A DNA stretch of 64,000 nucleotides, taken from Bordetella genomosp. 12 (lineage in GTDB: Bacteria > Pseudomonadota > Gammaproteobacteria > Burkholderiales > Burkholderiaceae_B). Of the stretch, positions 27,653-35,829 are shown one piece after another. The notes below the pieces were generated by a model. That model was not told the DNA's origin and did not search any database. It saw nothing but the letters and a program-made list of their open reading frames with translations. The stretch covers positions 1,736,001-1,800,000 of the forward strand of contig NZ_NEVU01000003.1 in assembly GCF_002261355.1 (NCBI RefSeq), given 5' to 3'. Made by a program: the position numbers and the translations under genes. How positions within the stretch are numbered: position 1 is the first letter of the stretch; each line of letters opens with the position of its first letter.

Positions 27653-27796
27653 GCGCACCATTCTGAAGCGCCGGCCGCCACCTCTTGTGGTGCGCGCCGG
27701 CGTGCGCCGCCGCCGCGCTGCCGCGTTTGCGGCCCGCGCGGGGCGATTTGGCAGGCGGCAGCACCTGCACCGCGCCTGCGGCACGCCTGTCAGAGT

Positions 27797-27812
27797 TGGC
27801 ATGAGGCTTGCT
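27797..27812 (+). promoter_or_regulatory. Sigma-54 promoter for the ATP-grasp/Anbu operon
   Basis: TGGCATGAGGCTTGCT has the -24 GG and -12 GC exactly 10 bases apart, matching TGGCAY-N5-TTGCW at nearly every conserved base. It lies 53 bases before the first ATG. Sigma-54 promoters need an enhancer-binding activator such as NtrC; I found no clear enhancer site, though GCGCACC/GGTGCGC repeats occur at 27653-27695. Confidence 0.85.
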
Positions 27813-27864
27813 ACTGCTTCTGTAAAACGCGTGGCCGCCTTGGCCGCGTACTGCAGGAGACGCC

Positions 27865-29289
27865 ATGAAGGACGGCCTGGCCATTGCTTTTGACGAGATG
27901 TTCGACGCCCAGGGTCGCGTCCGTCCCCATTACGAAGGCTATGCCTATTGGCTCGACAGCCAGGCGGCTGACACCATGGCGGCGCGGCGCATCGAAGCCG
28001 ACCTGAATTTCCGCCGCGTGGGTATCACCTTCTCGATGGCGGGCGACGCGGCCGGCACCGAACGGCTCATCCCCTTCGATCTCATTCCCCGCATCATCGC
28101 CGCGCAAGAGTGGCAGCGCCTGGATGCGGGCCTGAAGCAGCGCGTGCGCGCCCTCAACCGCTTCATCCACGACATCTATCACGACCACGACATCGTGCGC
28201 GCCGGCATCGTCCCAGCCGAACAGGTATTTCTCAATGCGCAGTACCGGCCCGAGATGCAGGATATCGACGTGGCCGAGGACATCTACTGCCATGTCGCGG
28301 GGGTGGATATCGTGCGCGCCGGCCCGGGCGATTTCTATGTCCTGGAAGACAACCTGCGCGTGCCCTCGGGCGTCTCCTACATGCTGGAGAACCGCAAGAT
28401 GTCCATGCGCTTGATGCCGGAGGCCTTTGCCGGCAACAAGGTGCGCCCCGTGGCGCATTACCCGGATCTGTTGCTGGACAATCTGCGCGAGGTCGCCCCG
28501 GGCGGCAACGTGGATCCCACGGTCGTGGTGCTCACCCCCGGCATGTACAACTCGGCCTATTTCGAACACGCTTTCCTGGCGCAGCAAATGGGCGTAGAAC
28601 TGGTCGAAGGCCAGGATCTGTTCGTCGAGCAGAACACCGTCTACATGCGCACCACGCGCGGGCCGCGCCGGGTGGATGTGATCTACCGGCGGCTGGATGA
28701 CGATTTTCTCGATCCGCTGTCCTTTCGCGCCGACTCCGCGCTAGGCGTGCCGGGCCTGCTGTCGGCCTACCGCGCCGGACGCGTGACCCTGGCCAACGCC
28801 ATCGGCACGGGCATCGCCGACGACAAGTCCACCTACCTCTACGTGCCGGAGATGATCCGGTTTTATCTGGGAGAAGAGCCTATCCTGTCCAACGTGCCGA
28901 CCTGGCAGTGCGCGCGGCCCGACGAGTGCTCGCACGTGCTGGCGAACATGCATGAGCTGGTCGTCAAGGAAGTGCATGGCGCCGGCGGCTACGGCATGCT
29001 GGTCGGCCCCTGCTCCACGCGCCAGGAAATCGACGATTTCAAGCAAAGGGTGCGCGCCCATCCGGCCAACTACATCGCGCAGCCCACGCTGTCGTTGTCG
29101 ACCATTCCGACGTATGTGGCATCCGGCGTGGCCCCGCGCCACGTCGATCTGCGCCCCTATGTGCTGTGCGGCAAGGACATCCGCACGGTGCCGGGCGGAT
29201 TGTGCCGCGTCGCGCTGACCGAAGGATCGCTGGTGGTCAACAGCAGCCAGGGCGGCGGCACCAAGGACACCTGGGTACTGGAAGACTGA
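27865..29289 (+). CDS. Circularly permuted ATP-grasp protein (DUF404/DUF407)
   Basis: A 474-residue member of the type-2 circularly permuted ATP-grasp family, predicted to form amide or peptide bonds. Recognisable segments are YEGYAYWLDSQAADTMAARR, RPEMQDIDVAEDIYCHVAGV, DFYVLEDNLRVPSGVSYMLE and KEVHGAGGYGMLVGP, the last an ATP-binding loop. It is the first gene of a four-gene set (ATP-grasp, alpha-E, transglutaminase, Anbu) seen in many proteobacteria. Substrates are unknown. The ATG at 27865 has a CAGGAGA Shine-Dalgarno. Confidence 0.9.
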   Translation: MKDGLAIAFDEMFDAQGRVRPHYEGYAYWLDSQAADTMAARRIEADLNFRRVGITFSMAGDAAGTERLIPFDLIPRIIAAQEWQRLDAGLKQRVRALNRFIHDIYHDHDIVRAGIVPAEQVFLNAQYRPEMQDIDVAEDIYCHVAGVDIVRAGPGDFYVLEDNLRVPSGVSYMLENRKMSMRLMPEAFAGNKVRPVAHYPDLLLDNLREVAPGGNVDPTVVVLTPGMYNSAYFEHAFLAQQMGVELVEGQDLFVEQNTVYMRTTRGPRRVDVIYRRLDDDFLDPLSFRADSALGVPGLLSAYRAGRVTLANAIGTGIADDKSTYLYVPEMIRFYLGEEPILSNVPTWQCARPDECSHVLANMHELVVKEVHGAGGYGMLVGPCSTRQEIDDFKQRVRAHPANYIAQPTLSLSTIPTYVASGVAPRHVDLRPYVLCGKDIRTVPGGLCRVALTEGSLVVNSSQGGGTKDTWVLED

Positions 29290-29291
29290 CC

Positions 29292-30224
29292 ATGCTGAGC
29301 CGAACCGCCGACCACCTTTTCTGGATGTGCCGCTACATCGAACGCGCCGAAAGCACCGCGCGCATGCTCGATGTCAATCTGCAGATGTCGCTGCTGCCGC
29401 AGGATGCGCTGAGCCGCGAAAACTCCTGGCGTGCGCTGCTGCGTATCTCCGAGCTGCACCGCCACTTCGAATCCCGGCACGATGCGCTCACGCCGGCCAG
29501 CGTCCTGCACTACATGGTGCGCGACTCGGACAACCCCTCGTCCATTTACGCCTGCCTGCGCGCCGCGCGCGAAAACGCCCGGGCCGTGCGCGGCAGCCTC
29601 ACCACCGAACTCTGGGAAACCCACAACAGCACCTGGCTCGAACTGCAAAAGCATCTCGAATCCGGCCTGCTGGAGCGCAATCCGGGCGAGTTCTTCGAGT
29701 GGGTGAAATTCCGTTCCCATGTCGCGCGCGGCGTCACCCAAGGCACCATGCTGGAAGACGAAGCACTGTGCTTTCTGCGCCTGGGCATGCATCTGGAGCG
29801 CGCCGACAATACCGCACGCCTGCTGGACGTGAAGTTCCACGAAGGCGAGCATGGCCCGCAGAACGAGTTCTACCGCTGGTCAGCCATCCTCAGTTCGGTC
29901 TCCGGCCTGGAGGTCTACCGCAAGGTCTACCGTGACGTCGTCACCCCGGAGCGCGTGGCCGAACTGCTCATCCTGCGGGGCGACATGCCCCGTTCGCTTC
30001 TGGCGTCGACACAGGCCGTGGCCGACAACCTCAGCCGCGTGGCCAATCAGCGTTCAGCCGAAACCGAACGCCGCGCCGGCATGCTCAGCGCGGAGCTGCG
30101 CTTTGGCCGCGTCGAGGACATCCTGCGCGGCGGGCTGCACGGCTTTCTGGAAGCCTTCCTCGAACGCATCAATGACCTGGGCAACCGCATCAGCCAGGAC
30201 TTCCTGTTGCCGCTGTCGACCTGA
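29292..30224 (+). CDS. Alpha-E domain protein (DUF403)
   Basis: A 310-residue all-helical protein. MLSRTADHLFWMCRYIERAE at the N-terminus and LRLGMHLERADNTARLLDVK near residues 165-184 are the duplicated RxxE-containing helices that define the alpha-E domain. Its biochemical role is not established; it nearly always accompanies the ATP-grasp partner. It begins 2 bases after that gene ends. Confidence 0.9.
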   Translation: MLSRTADHLFWMCRYIERAESTARMLDVNLQMSLLPQDALSRENSWRALLRISELHRHFESRHDALTPASVLHYMVRDSDNPSSIYACLRAARENARAVRGSLTTELWETHNSTWLELQKHLESGLLERNPGEFFEWVKFRSHVARGVTQGTMLEDEALCFLRLGMHLERADNTARLLDVKFHEGEHGPQNEFYRWSAILSSVSGLEVYRKVYRDVVTPERVAELLILRGDMPRSLLASTQAVADNLSRVANQRSAETERRAGMLSAELRFGRVEDILRGGLHGFLEAFLERINDLGNRISQDFLLPLST

Positions 30225-30237
30225 ATCCGGAGCCTGC

Positions 30238-31041
30238 ATGAAACACCTCATCCGCCACGTCACCCACTATCGCTACACCGCGCCGGTCAGCTACAGCATC
30301 CAGGTGCTGCGCCTGACGCCACGGCAGGACGACCATCAACGCGCCCTGCGCTGGTTCATCGACGCGCCCGCCCCCCTGCAAGAGCAGGTCGATGCTTTCG
30401 GCAACATTACCCATACGCTGACCATGACGCGGCCCCACGAAGAGATCGAGCTGCGCGTCACCGGCCACATCGAAATCGACACGCTGGCGCAGGGGCGTCT
30501 GCCCGCCGAAGACCACCGTTTGCCGCTGCAGGCCTTTTGCGTGCCCACCGCACTGACGCAGCCGGATGCGGCGGTGCGCGACCTCAGCCGCAGCGCGCTG
30601 GCACAGGGCCTGAAGACCGCCGACGATGCCCTCACCCTGGCCGAAGCCATCTGCGACCGCGTCAAGTACGAGCCTGGCACGACCGATGTGACCACCGCCG
30701 CCGGCGAGGTACTGCGCCTGGGCCACGGGGTCTGCCAGGACCATGCGCATCTGTTTCTGGCCTGCGCGCGCGGGCTGGGTGTGCCGGCCCGTTATGTCAG
30801 CGGTTACCTCTATACTGAGGCCGCGCATGCCGCCAGCCATGCCTGGGCCGACGTCTGGCTCGACGGCCTGGGCTGGGTCAGCGTAGACATCACCAACCGG
30901 CAGTTCGCCTCGGATTGCCACTGCCGCCTGGCCGTGGCCCGGGACTACGACTCGGCCTCGCCGGTGCGCGGCGTGCGCAATGGCGGCGGCGGTGAAGTCA
31001 TGAGCGTTTCGGTTCAGGTTCAGGCCGCCTACCAACAATAA
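30238..31041 (+). CDS. Transglutaminase-like cysteine protease/amidase
   Basis: A 267-residue protein with an N-terminal beta domain (MKHLIRHVTHYRYTAPVSYS) and a transglutaminase core. The catalytic triad is visible as GHGVCQDHAH (Cys, residues about 162-171), ASHAWADVWLDGLGW (His) and VDITNRQ (Asp). There is no signal peptide, so it acts in the cytoplasm. In this gene set it may cleave or rearrange an amide bond made by the ATP-grasp enzyme, which is inference. Confidence 0.9.
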   Translation: MKHLIRHVTHYRYTAPVSYSIQVLRLTPRQDDHQRALRWFIDAPAPLQEQVDAFGNITHTLTMTRPHEEIELRVTGHIEIDTLAQGRLPAEDHRLPLQAFCVPTALTQPDAAVRDLSRSALAQGLKTADDALTLAEAICDRVKYEPGTTDVTTAAGEVLRLGHGVCQDHAHLFLACARGLGVPARYVSGYLYTEAAHAASHAWADVWLDGLGWVSVDITNRQFASDCHCRLAVARDYDSASPVRGVRNGGGGEVMSVSVQVQAAYQQ

Positions 31042-31074
31042 GCCCGCCCCACCCCTCTTTCGCGTCCTTGCCCC

Positions 31075-31938
31075 ATGACCTACTGCATCGCGGCCCAGCT
31101 CAACCAGGGCCTGGTCTTTCTCTCCGATTCCCGCACCAATGCCGGGGTGGATCAGATCAGCATCTTCCGCAAGCTGCATGTCTTCGAGCTGCCCGGCGAC
31201 CGCGTCATGGTGCTGATGACCTCCGGCAACCTGGCCATCAGCCAGGCCGTGCTCAATGTGCTCGCAGAAGAAAATGCGCGCCGGCCGGATTCGATATGGC
31301 GCGTGCCGAATATGGTCGAGGCCGCCCGCCGCGTGGGGCAGGCGGTGCGGCGGGTCTACGAGCGCGACGCCGAGGCCTTGCGCGAACAAGGGGTGGAGTT
31401 CAATATCAATCTGATTTTTGGCGGCCAGATCGGTACGGCGCCCTGCCGCCTGTTTCAGGTGTATGCCGCCGGCAATTTCATCGAGGCCACGCCCGAGTGC
31501 CCCTATTTCCAGATCGGTGAGGCCAAGTACGGCAAACCCATCCTGGATCGGGTCTTGCAGCCCGACACCCCGCTCGATGAGGCCGCCAAATGCGCCCTCA
31601 TTTCCATGGACTCCACCTTGCGCTCGAATATCTCGGTCGGGCTGCCCCTGGATCTGCTGGTCTATGAGGCCGCCACGCTGCAGGTCACGCATTTCGCCAG
31701 CATCGACGAGCAGAACGAGTATTTCGCCATGATTCGCGGCAGTTGGGGCGAACGGCTGCGTCAGGTGTTCGCGGAGATCCCGGATCCCCTCTGGAGCCGG
31801 CCGGAAGATCCGGATTCACTGGTGCCCGCGCATCGGGTGCATCAACCCATGCGCATCCGGCCCACGGGCCTGGCCGACCAACCCTATGCCGCCCCCCAAC
31901 TGCTGGCGCAGGGCGCGAGTCCCCAGCAAACCGGCTAA
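31075..31938 (+). CDS. Anbu-type proteasome-like peptidase
   Basis: A 287-residue Ntn-hydrolase of the bacterial Anbu (COG3484) family, related to HslV and 20S beta subunits. Thr2 follows Met1 directly (MTYCIAAQLNQGLVFLSDSR) and would become the N-terminal nucleophile after Met removal; FNINLIFGGQIG and ALISMDSTLRSNISVGLPLD are family segments. Characterised Anbu forms open helical rings and no ATPase partner is known. About 50 C-terminal residues past GSWGERLRQVF look disordered. It is the last gene of the sigma-54 operon. hslV is a separate locus at 55390. Confidence 0.92.
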   Translation: MTYCIAAQLNQGLVFLSDSRTNAGVDQISIFRKLHVFELPGDRVMVLMTSGNLAISQAVLNVLAEENARRPDSIWRVPNMVEAARRVGQAVRRVYERDAEALREQGVEFNINLIFGGQIGTAPCRLFQVYAAGNFIEATPECPYFQIGEAKYGKPILDRVLQPDTPLDEAAKCALISMDSTLRSNISVGLPLDLLVYEAATLQVTHFASIDEQNEYFAMIRGSWGERLRQVFAEIPDPLWSRPEDPDSLVPAHRVHQPMRIRPTGLADQPYAAPQLLAQGASPQQTG

Positions 31939-32414
31939 ACGCCGCAGCGCCGCCGGCGGCCTGCCAGCAAACGATCCAGCGAGCAGCCGGCGGCCCCGCA
32001 AGCAAAGAGCGCAAAGAGCATCAGGGCCAGCATCAAGGGAACCTTAAAGCCCAAGCCGTCGGCGGTCTCGATCTGGTTCCAGCCGGCCCAGCCCAGATCA
32101 AAGTGCACCGCATAGACCGCCACGAACACAATGTAGAGCAGCACACCCGCCGCCCAACGCGTGCCCAGCCCCACGATCAGGGCCAGCCCCAGGGTCAGCT
32201 CGAGCACGCCGGCGGTGACCCAGTTCACGTCGGCGGGCAGCCAGAGTTGCGGCACCGGCATATCCAGCCCACGAAACCAGGCCGGGGCCTGCAACCCGCC
32301 GCTGAGTTTGGTCCAGCCCGCGCGCGCAAACTCCAGGCCGGTCCACACGCGCAACAGCAACAAGGCCACCGCGGGTTCAAGCCGACGCGCGCGCGAGAAA
32401 ATCTCGAAATTCAT
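31935..32414 (-). CDS. DoxX-family membrane protein of MNIO RiPP locus
   Basis: A 159-residue membrane protein with four helices. LLLLRVWTGLEFARAGWTKLSGG is the DoxX N-terminal segment, followed by VTAGVLELTLGLALIVGLGTRWAAG. DoxX proteins are the usual fourth gene of bufferin/Hvf operons, with unknown role, perhaps redox or export. The start at 32414 lies 38 bases inside the end of the DUF2063 gene. The stop region meets the Anbu stop tail-to-tail with a 4-base overlap. Confidence 0.87.
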   Translation of the reverse strand: MNFEIFSRARRLEPAVALLLLRVWTGLEFARAGWTKLSGGLQAPAWFRGLDMPVPQLWLPADVNWVTAGVLELTLGLALIVGLGTRWAAGVLLYIVFVAVYAVHFDLGWAGWNQIETADGLGFKVPLMLALMLFALFACGAAGCSLDRLLAGRRRRCGV

Positions 32415-32649
32415 GCTGTAGGTCTCCGTAGAAAGGTGAGGTCCAGGCCGACTGGCGCACAAACTCCTCGATGAGCACGCGCCAGGCCGACTCACCCAGG
32501 CCGTCGCGCAAGCCGGGGAAGCTCGCATCCACCATCTGGCTGGCGCCCAGGTAGACCAGATAGCGATAGACGCGCATGCCCGCCGCGCTATAGCCCGGCG
32601 GAATCTGATCGCTCAGGCCTCTGACATAGTCATAAAACGCTGCAGACAC
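32377..32649 (-). CDS. bufC: Short DUF2063 (BufC/HvfC-like) partner protein, 90 aa
   Basis: Ninety residues match the N-terminal DUF2063 domain: MRVYRYLVYLGASQMVDASF and LRDGLGESAWRVLIEEFVRQ correspond to the helices that contact the MNIO enzyme and the precursor. Full-length HvfC/BufC/MbnC-type partners are about 200-260 residues, so the C-terminal half is absent. The GTG at 32649 is the only start before the domain and lies 37 bases inside the DUF692 gene. Overlaps on both sides imply tight translational coupling. Confidence 0.75.
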   Translation of the reverse strand: MSAAFYDYVRGLSDQIPPGYSAAGMRVYRYLVYLGASQMVDASFPGLRDGLGESAWRVLIEEFVRQSAWTSPFYGDLQHEFRDFLARASA

Positions 32650-33428
32650 GCCAGCTCCTGGTTGATCTCTTGCGGCCCGGGCAGGTCGTTGTCCCACTCG
32701 AGCAGGATGGCAAAGCCGTATTGCTCGTGCAGTTGCCGCGCCCAATGCGCGGTGCCCTCGGACACGCCGCGGCTATGCGTGTCGATATACATCCCAAAGC
32801 GCGGATCGAATTCGTGCCCGGCCACATGCATATAACTGACGCGTGCCAGATCGATGCGCGACAGAAAACGCGCGATGTCATCGCCGCCATGGTTTTTGTG
32901 ATTGACGTCGATATTGTTCAGGTCGAGAAGGATGGCGCAATCGGCCCGATCCGCCACCTCGGCCAGAAACTCCGCTTCGCGCAGTTCGCCGACATTGGTG
33001 TACCAGGTGCTGTTTTCGATACCCAGGGTCAGGCCCAGGATGTCCTGCGCCTGCCGGATCCGGTCGGCCACACGGCGGGCCTCGGCGCGCGTGAAGGGAA
33101 TGGGAAACAGGTCGTAAAGCTGATGAGCATCGCCGCTGGCGGCCAGGTGGTCGGAGTAATGACAGCTGCCCAGCTCACGCATCAGCGCGGCGACGGCCCG
33201 CAGAAAGCCGCCATCCAAGGCCGCGTGGCCGCCCAGATTGAGCGACACGCCGTGCAAAGCGAGGCTGCGGCCGCTGGCAAGCAGGCGATGCAACGGCGCG
33301 CGATCACGCCGCAACCAGTTTTCTGGCACCACCTCAAAAAAATCCGCCTTGACGGCGGACATATCCCAAGTGGACATCTCACGCCGGTAACCCAGACCGA
33401 CGTGAGGCGTCGCTAACGCTTGGCGCAC
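32613..33428 (-). CDS. bufB: MNIO (DUF692) multinuclear iron oxidative enzyme, BufB/HvfB-like
   Basis: A 271-residue TIM-barrel enzyme of the DUF692 family, which modifies cysteines of ribosomally made peptides with a di- or tri-iron site. Ligand-bearing segments are GVSLNLGGH, SCHYSDHLAASG, LGIENSTWYTN, LLDLNNIDVNHKNHG, VSYMHVAGHEFD, YIDTHSRGV and LLEWDND, spread along the barrel as in MbnB and BufB. The GTG at 33428 overlaps the precursor gene end by 16 bases and starts directly before TPHVGLGYRREM, the normal N-terminus. The frame is open further up but only through the precursor gene. Confidence 0.9.
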   Translation of the reverse strand: MRQALATPHVGLGYRREMSTWDMSAVKADFFEVVPENWLRRDRAPLHRLLASGRSLALHGVSLNLGGHAALDGGFLRAVAALMRELGSCHYSDHLAASGDAHQLYDLFPIPFTRAEARRVADRIRQAQDILGLTLGIENSTWYTNVGELREAEFLAEVADRADCAILLDLNNIDVNHKNHGGDDIARFLSRIDLARVSYMHVAGHEFDPRFGMYIDTHSRGVSEGTAHWARQLHEQYGFAILLEWDNDLPGPQEINQELACLQRFMTMSEA

Positions 33429-33670
33429 GAGGCGTCCTTTTTGCCGCAGCCTGCATCGGGCTGCTCTTTTGTCGAGGACGTTTTGCTGCCGGCCGCGGCT
33501 TTGTCTTGATTGTCTTTGCCGCCGTGCTCGCCTTTGGGTTGCGAGCTTTCTTTCTTGCCGCAAGCGCCGGCGCCGCAGGACTGATCGGCGCCCTCGGCCG
33601 CGGCGACCGACGCCACCAGCGTCGTGGCCAAGGCTGCAATGGTTTTGAGGTAGGCAGCGGAGTGGGACAT
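33413..33670 (-). CDS. bufA: Cys-containing secreted precursor peptide (bufferin/HvfA-like)
   Basis: An 85-residue small protein with a Sec signal peptide (MSHSAAYLKTIAALATTLVA, cleavage near residue 25) and four cysteines at 32, 37, 75 and 82 in SCGAGACGKK and AGCGKKDASC. The middle is hydrophilic and rich in Lys, Gly, Ser and Gln. CG motifs of this kind are converted by DUF692 enzymes to thio-heterocycles that bind copper in bufferins and HvfA. AAGGAG lies 7 bases before the ATG. I assign it as the substrate from position, signal peptide and Cys pattern; no close homologue was checked. Confidence 0.82.
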   Translation of the reverse strand: MSHSAAYLKTIAALATTLVASVAAAEGADQSCGAGACGKKESSQPKGEHGGKDNQDKAAAGSKTSSTKEQPDAGCGKKDASCAKR

Positions 33671-33945
33671 GGAGGGGCTCCTTGCAGGGGCTATGCCGGG
33701 TTGGCGTTTTACTGACGTCTCAATGACACACTCATGCTCTCACCCACGCCCCGGCGATGGCAGCGCCCACCCGCAATATCGGACGTACAACCGGAGCCGG
33801 CGGTTTCGCCGCGCCAAAGAGGGCTTTCCGGAATCACGAATACCCAGGGTGGCCGCCCTCGCGCACACTAGGCAGTTACCGTCACCGCCAGCGCGCTCAC
33901 AAGGATCGCCGCCAGTGACGGCCAGAACAAATGGAGTGAGACTTG

Positions 33946-34935
33946 ATGACGCGTATCCCCGTTGGCCGCCGCGCGGCCCTGATGGCCCTGGGTGGGCTGC
34001 TGACCCTCAGCGCCCAGGCCCAGGACAAAAACTTCCCCACGCATGCACTCACCCTGGTGGTGCCGTTCGCCGCGGGCGGGCCGACCGACGTGGTGGCCCG
34101 TTCGCTGGGCGCATCCATGAGCAAAACGCTGGGCCAGCCCATCGTGGTCGAGAACCGCACCGGCGCCGGCGGCACGCTGGGCCCGTCATTCGTCTCGCGC
34201 GCCCAGCCCGATGGCTACACGCTGCTCATCCACCACAATGGCATGGCAACGGCGCCGGCGCTCTACAAGAAGCTGCCCTATGACCCGCTGAAGGATTTCG
34301 AGTATGTCGGCCAGGTCGCCGACGTGCCCATGACGCTGATGGGCCGCAAGACCCTGCCGCCTGGCGACATGCCCGCCTTCATTGCCTATGCACGCGCCAA
34401 TGGCAACAAGATCAACCTGGCCAATGCCGGGCCGGGCGCGGTCTCGCAACTGTGCGGCACCCTGTTGCAGGATGCGCTGGGCACCCAGTTCACCGAAATC
34501 CCCTACGCCGGCACCGCCCCGGCCATGAGCGCCTTGCTGGGCGGTCAGGTGGATGTGCTGTGCGACCAGACCACGCAAACCCTGCCGCAGATCAAAGGCG
34601 GCGCCGTCAAGCTCTACGGCGTGACCACGCTCGACCGCATCAAAGCCCTGCCCGACGCACCGACCCTGCAGGAAAGCGGCCTGAAGGGCTTTGAAGTCAT
34701 GGTGTGGCATGGCATCTATGCCCCCAAAGGCACGCCCAAGGCCGCCATCGACCGCATCAACGAAGCCTTGCGGATCGCGCTCAAGGATCCGGGCTTTGCC
34801 ACCAAGATGAATGAACTGGGCGCCGAGATCGTCCCGCCTGCCAAACAGACGCCCGAGGGCCTGCACAGCTGGCTGCAGTCGGAGACGACCAAGTGGGGCG
34901 GCATGATGAAAAAGGCCGGCATCGAACCTCAATGA
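33946..34935 (+). CDS. Bug/TctC-family tripartite tricarboxylate binding protein
   Basis: A 329-residue periplasmic binding protein. An N-terminal twin-arginine-like RRAALMALGGLLTLSAQAQ signal is followed by LTLVVPFAAGGPTDVVARSL, the hallmark of Bug proteins, and PYAGTAPAMSALLGGQVDVL. No membrane partner genes (TctA, TctB) adjoin, as is common for the many orphan Bug proteins in Bordetella-type genomes. The ligand, usually a small organic acid or amide, is not predictable. The ATG at 33946 is preferred to the adjacent TTG. Confidence 0.92.
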   Translation: MTRIPVGRRAALMALGGLLTLSAQAQDKNFPTHALTLVVPFAAGGPTDVVARSLGASMSKTLGQPIVVENRTGAGGTLGPSFVSRAQPDGYTLLIHHNGMATAPALYKKLPYDPLKDFEYVGQVADVPMTLMGRKTLPPGDMPAFIAYARANGNKINLANAGPGAVSQLCGTLLQDALGTQFTEIPYAGTAPAMSALLGGQVDVLCDQTTQTLPQIKGGAVKLYGVTTLDRIKALPDAPTLQESGLKGFEVMVWHGIYAPKGTPKAAIDRINEALRIALKDPGFATKMNELGAEIVPPAKQTPEGLHSWLQSETTKWGGMMKKAGIEPQ

Positions 34936-34956
34936 GGTTGCGCGCCGGCCCGGAGG

Positions 34957-34984
34957 CGGCACCCATGCGGGTGCCGTTTTTTTT
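34957..34984 (+). terminator. Intrinsic terminator after the Bug gene
   Basis: CGGCACCC-ATGC-GGGTGCCG is an 8-bp perfect stem followed by eight T residues, just before the converging metF stop. Confidence 0.93.
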
Positions 34985-34986
34985 GC

Positions 34987-35829
34987 CTAGCGTTGCAGGT
35001 TCTTCCAGATGCCCAGAATCGCTTCCGATTGATTCAGGGTATAGAAGTGCAGCCCCGGCACGCCGTTGTCCAGCAAGGTCTGGCACAACTCGGTCACCAC
35101 GTCCTGCCCGAAGGCACGGATAGATGCCTTGTCGTCGCCAAACTCGGCCAGCCGCAGACGGATCCAGCGCGGCAGTTCCGCGCCGCACATTTCCGAGAAA
35201 CGCGAAAGCTGGCTGTAGTTCGTGATGGGCATGATGCCCGGCACGATGGGAATGCTCACGCCGCGCGCCTGCGCCCGATCGACGAAGTCGAAATAGGCGT
35301 CGGCATTGAAGAAATACTGCGTGATCGCCGCATCCGCGCCGGCCTGGACCTTGGCCACGAAATGGTCGAGGTCGACCGACGGGCTGGTGGCCTGCGGATG
35401 CATCTCGGGATAGGCCGCCACTTCGATGTGGAACCAGTCGCCGGTTTCTTCGCGGATGAAGCGCACAAGCTCGCTGGCATAACGCAGCTCGCCGGCATCG
35501 CCTCCCATGCCCGAGGGCAGATCGCCGCGCAGCGCCACGACGCGATGCACGCCGGCCTGCCGGTAGTTGTTGAGGATCTCGCGCAATTGCTCGCGCGAAG
35601 CCCCGATGCACGACAGATGCGGCGCCGCATCGCAACCGAGGTTGGTCAAGGTCCGCACCGTGTCTTCCGTACCGGCGCGGGTGGAGCCGCCCGCGCCGAA
35701 GGTCACGCTCACATAACGCGGCTGAATGGCCAGCATCTGCTTGGCCGCGCGCACCAGCCTTTCCTGGGCCGCGATATCTCGCGGCGGAAAGAACTCCAGG
35801 CTGAACGCGGGAGAGGTTGAGTCGGTCAT
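34987..35829 (-). CDS. metF: 5,10-methylenetetrahydrofolate reductase
   Basis: A 280-residue FAD-dependent reductase making 5-methyl-THF for methionine synthesis. It has FSLEFFPPRD (catalytic Glu), VSVTFGAGGSTRAGTEDTV, ALRGDLP, and ITQYFFNADAYFDFVDRA. The ATG at 35829 shares its A with the upstream TGA, so translation is coupled. It is the third gene after ahcY and the holin-like gene, all presumably under the SAH riboswitch at 37750. Confidence 0.95.
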   Translation of the reverse strand: MTDSTSPAFSLEFFPPRDIAAQERLVRAAKQMLAIQPRYVSVTFGAGGSTRAGTEDTVRTLTNLGCDAAPHLSCIGASREQLREILNNYRQAGVHRVVALRGDLPSGMGGDAGELRYASELVRFIREETGDWFHIEVAAYPEMHPQATSPSVDLDHFVAKVQAGADAAITQYFFNADAYFDFVDRAQARGVSIPIVPGIMPITNYSQLSRFSEMCGAELPRWIRLRLAEFGDDKASIRAFGQDVVTELCQTLLDNGVPGLHFYTLNQSEAILGIWKNLQR

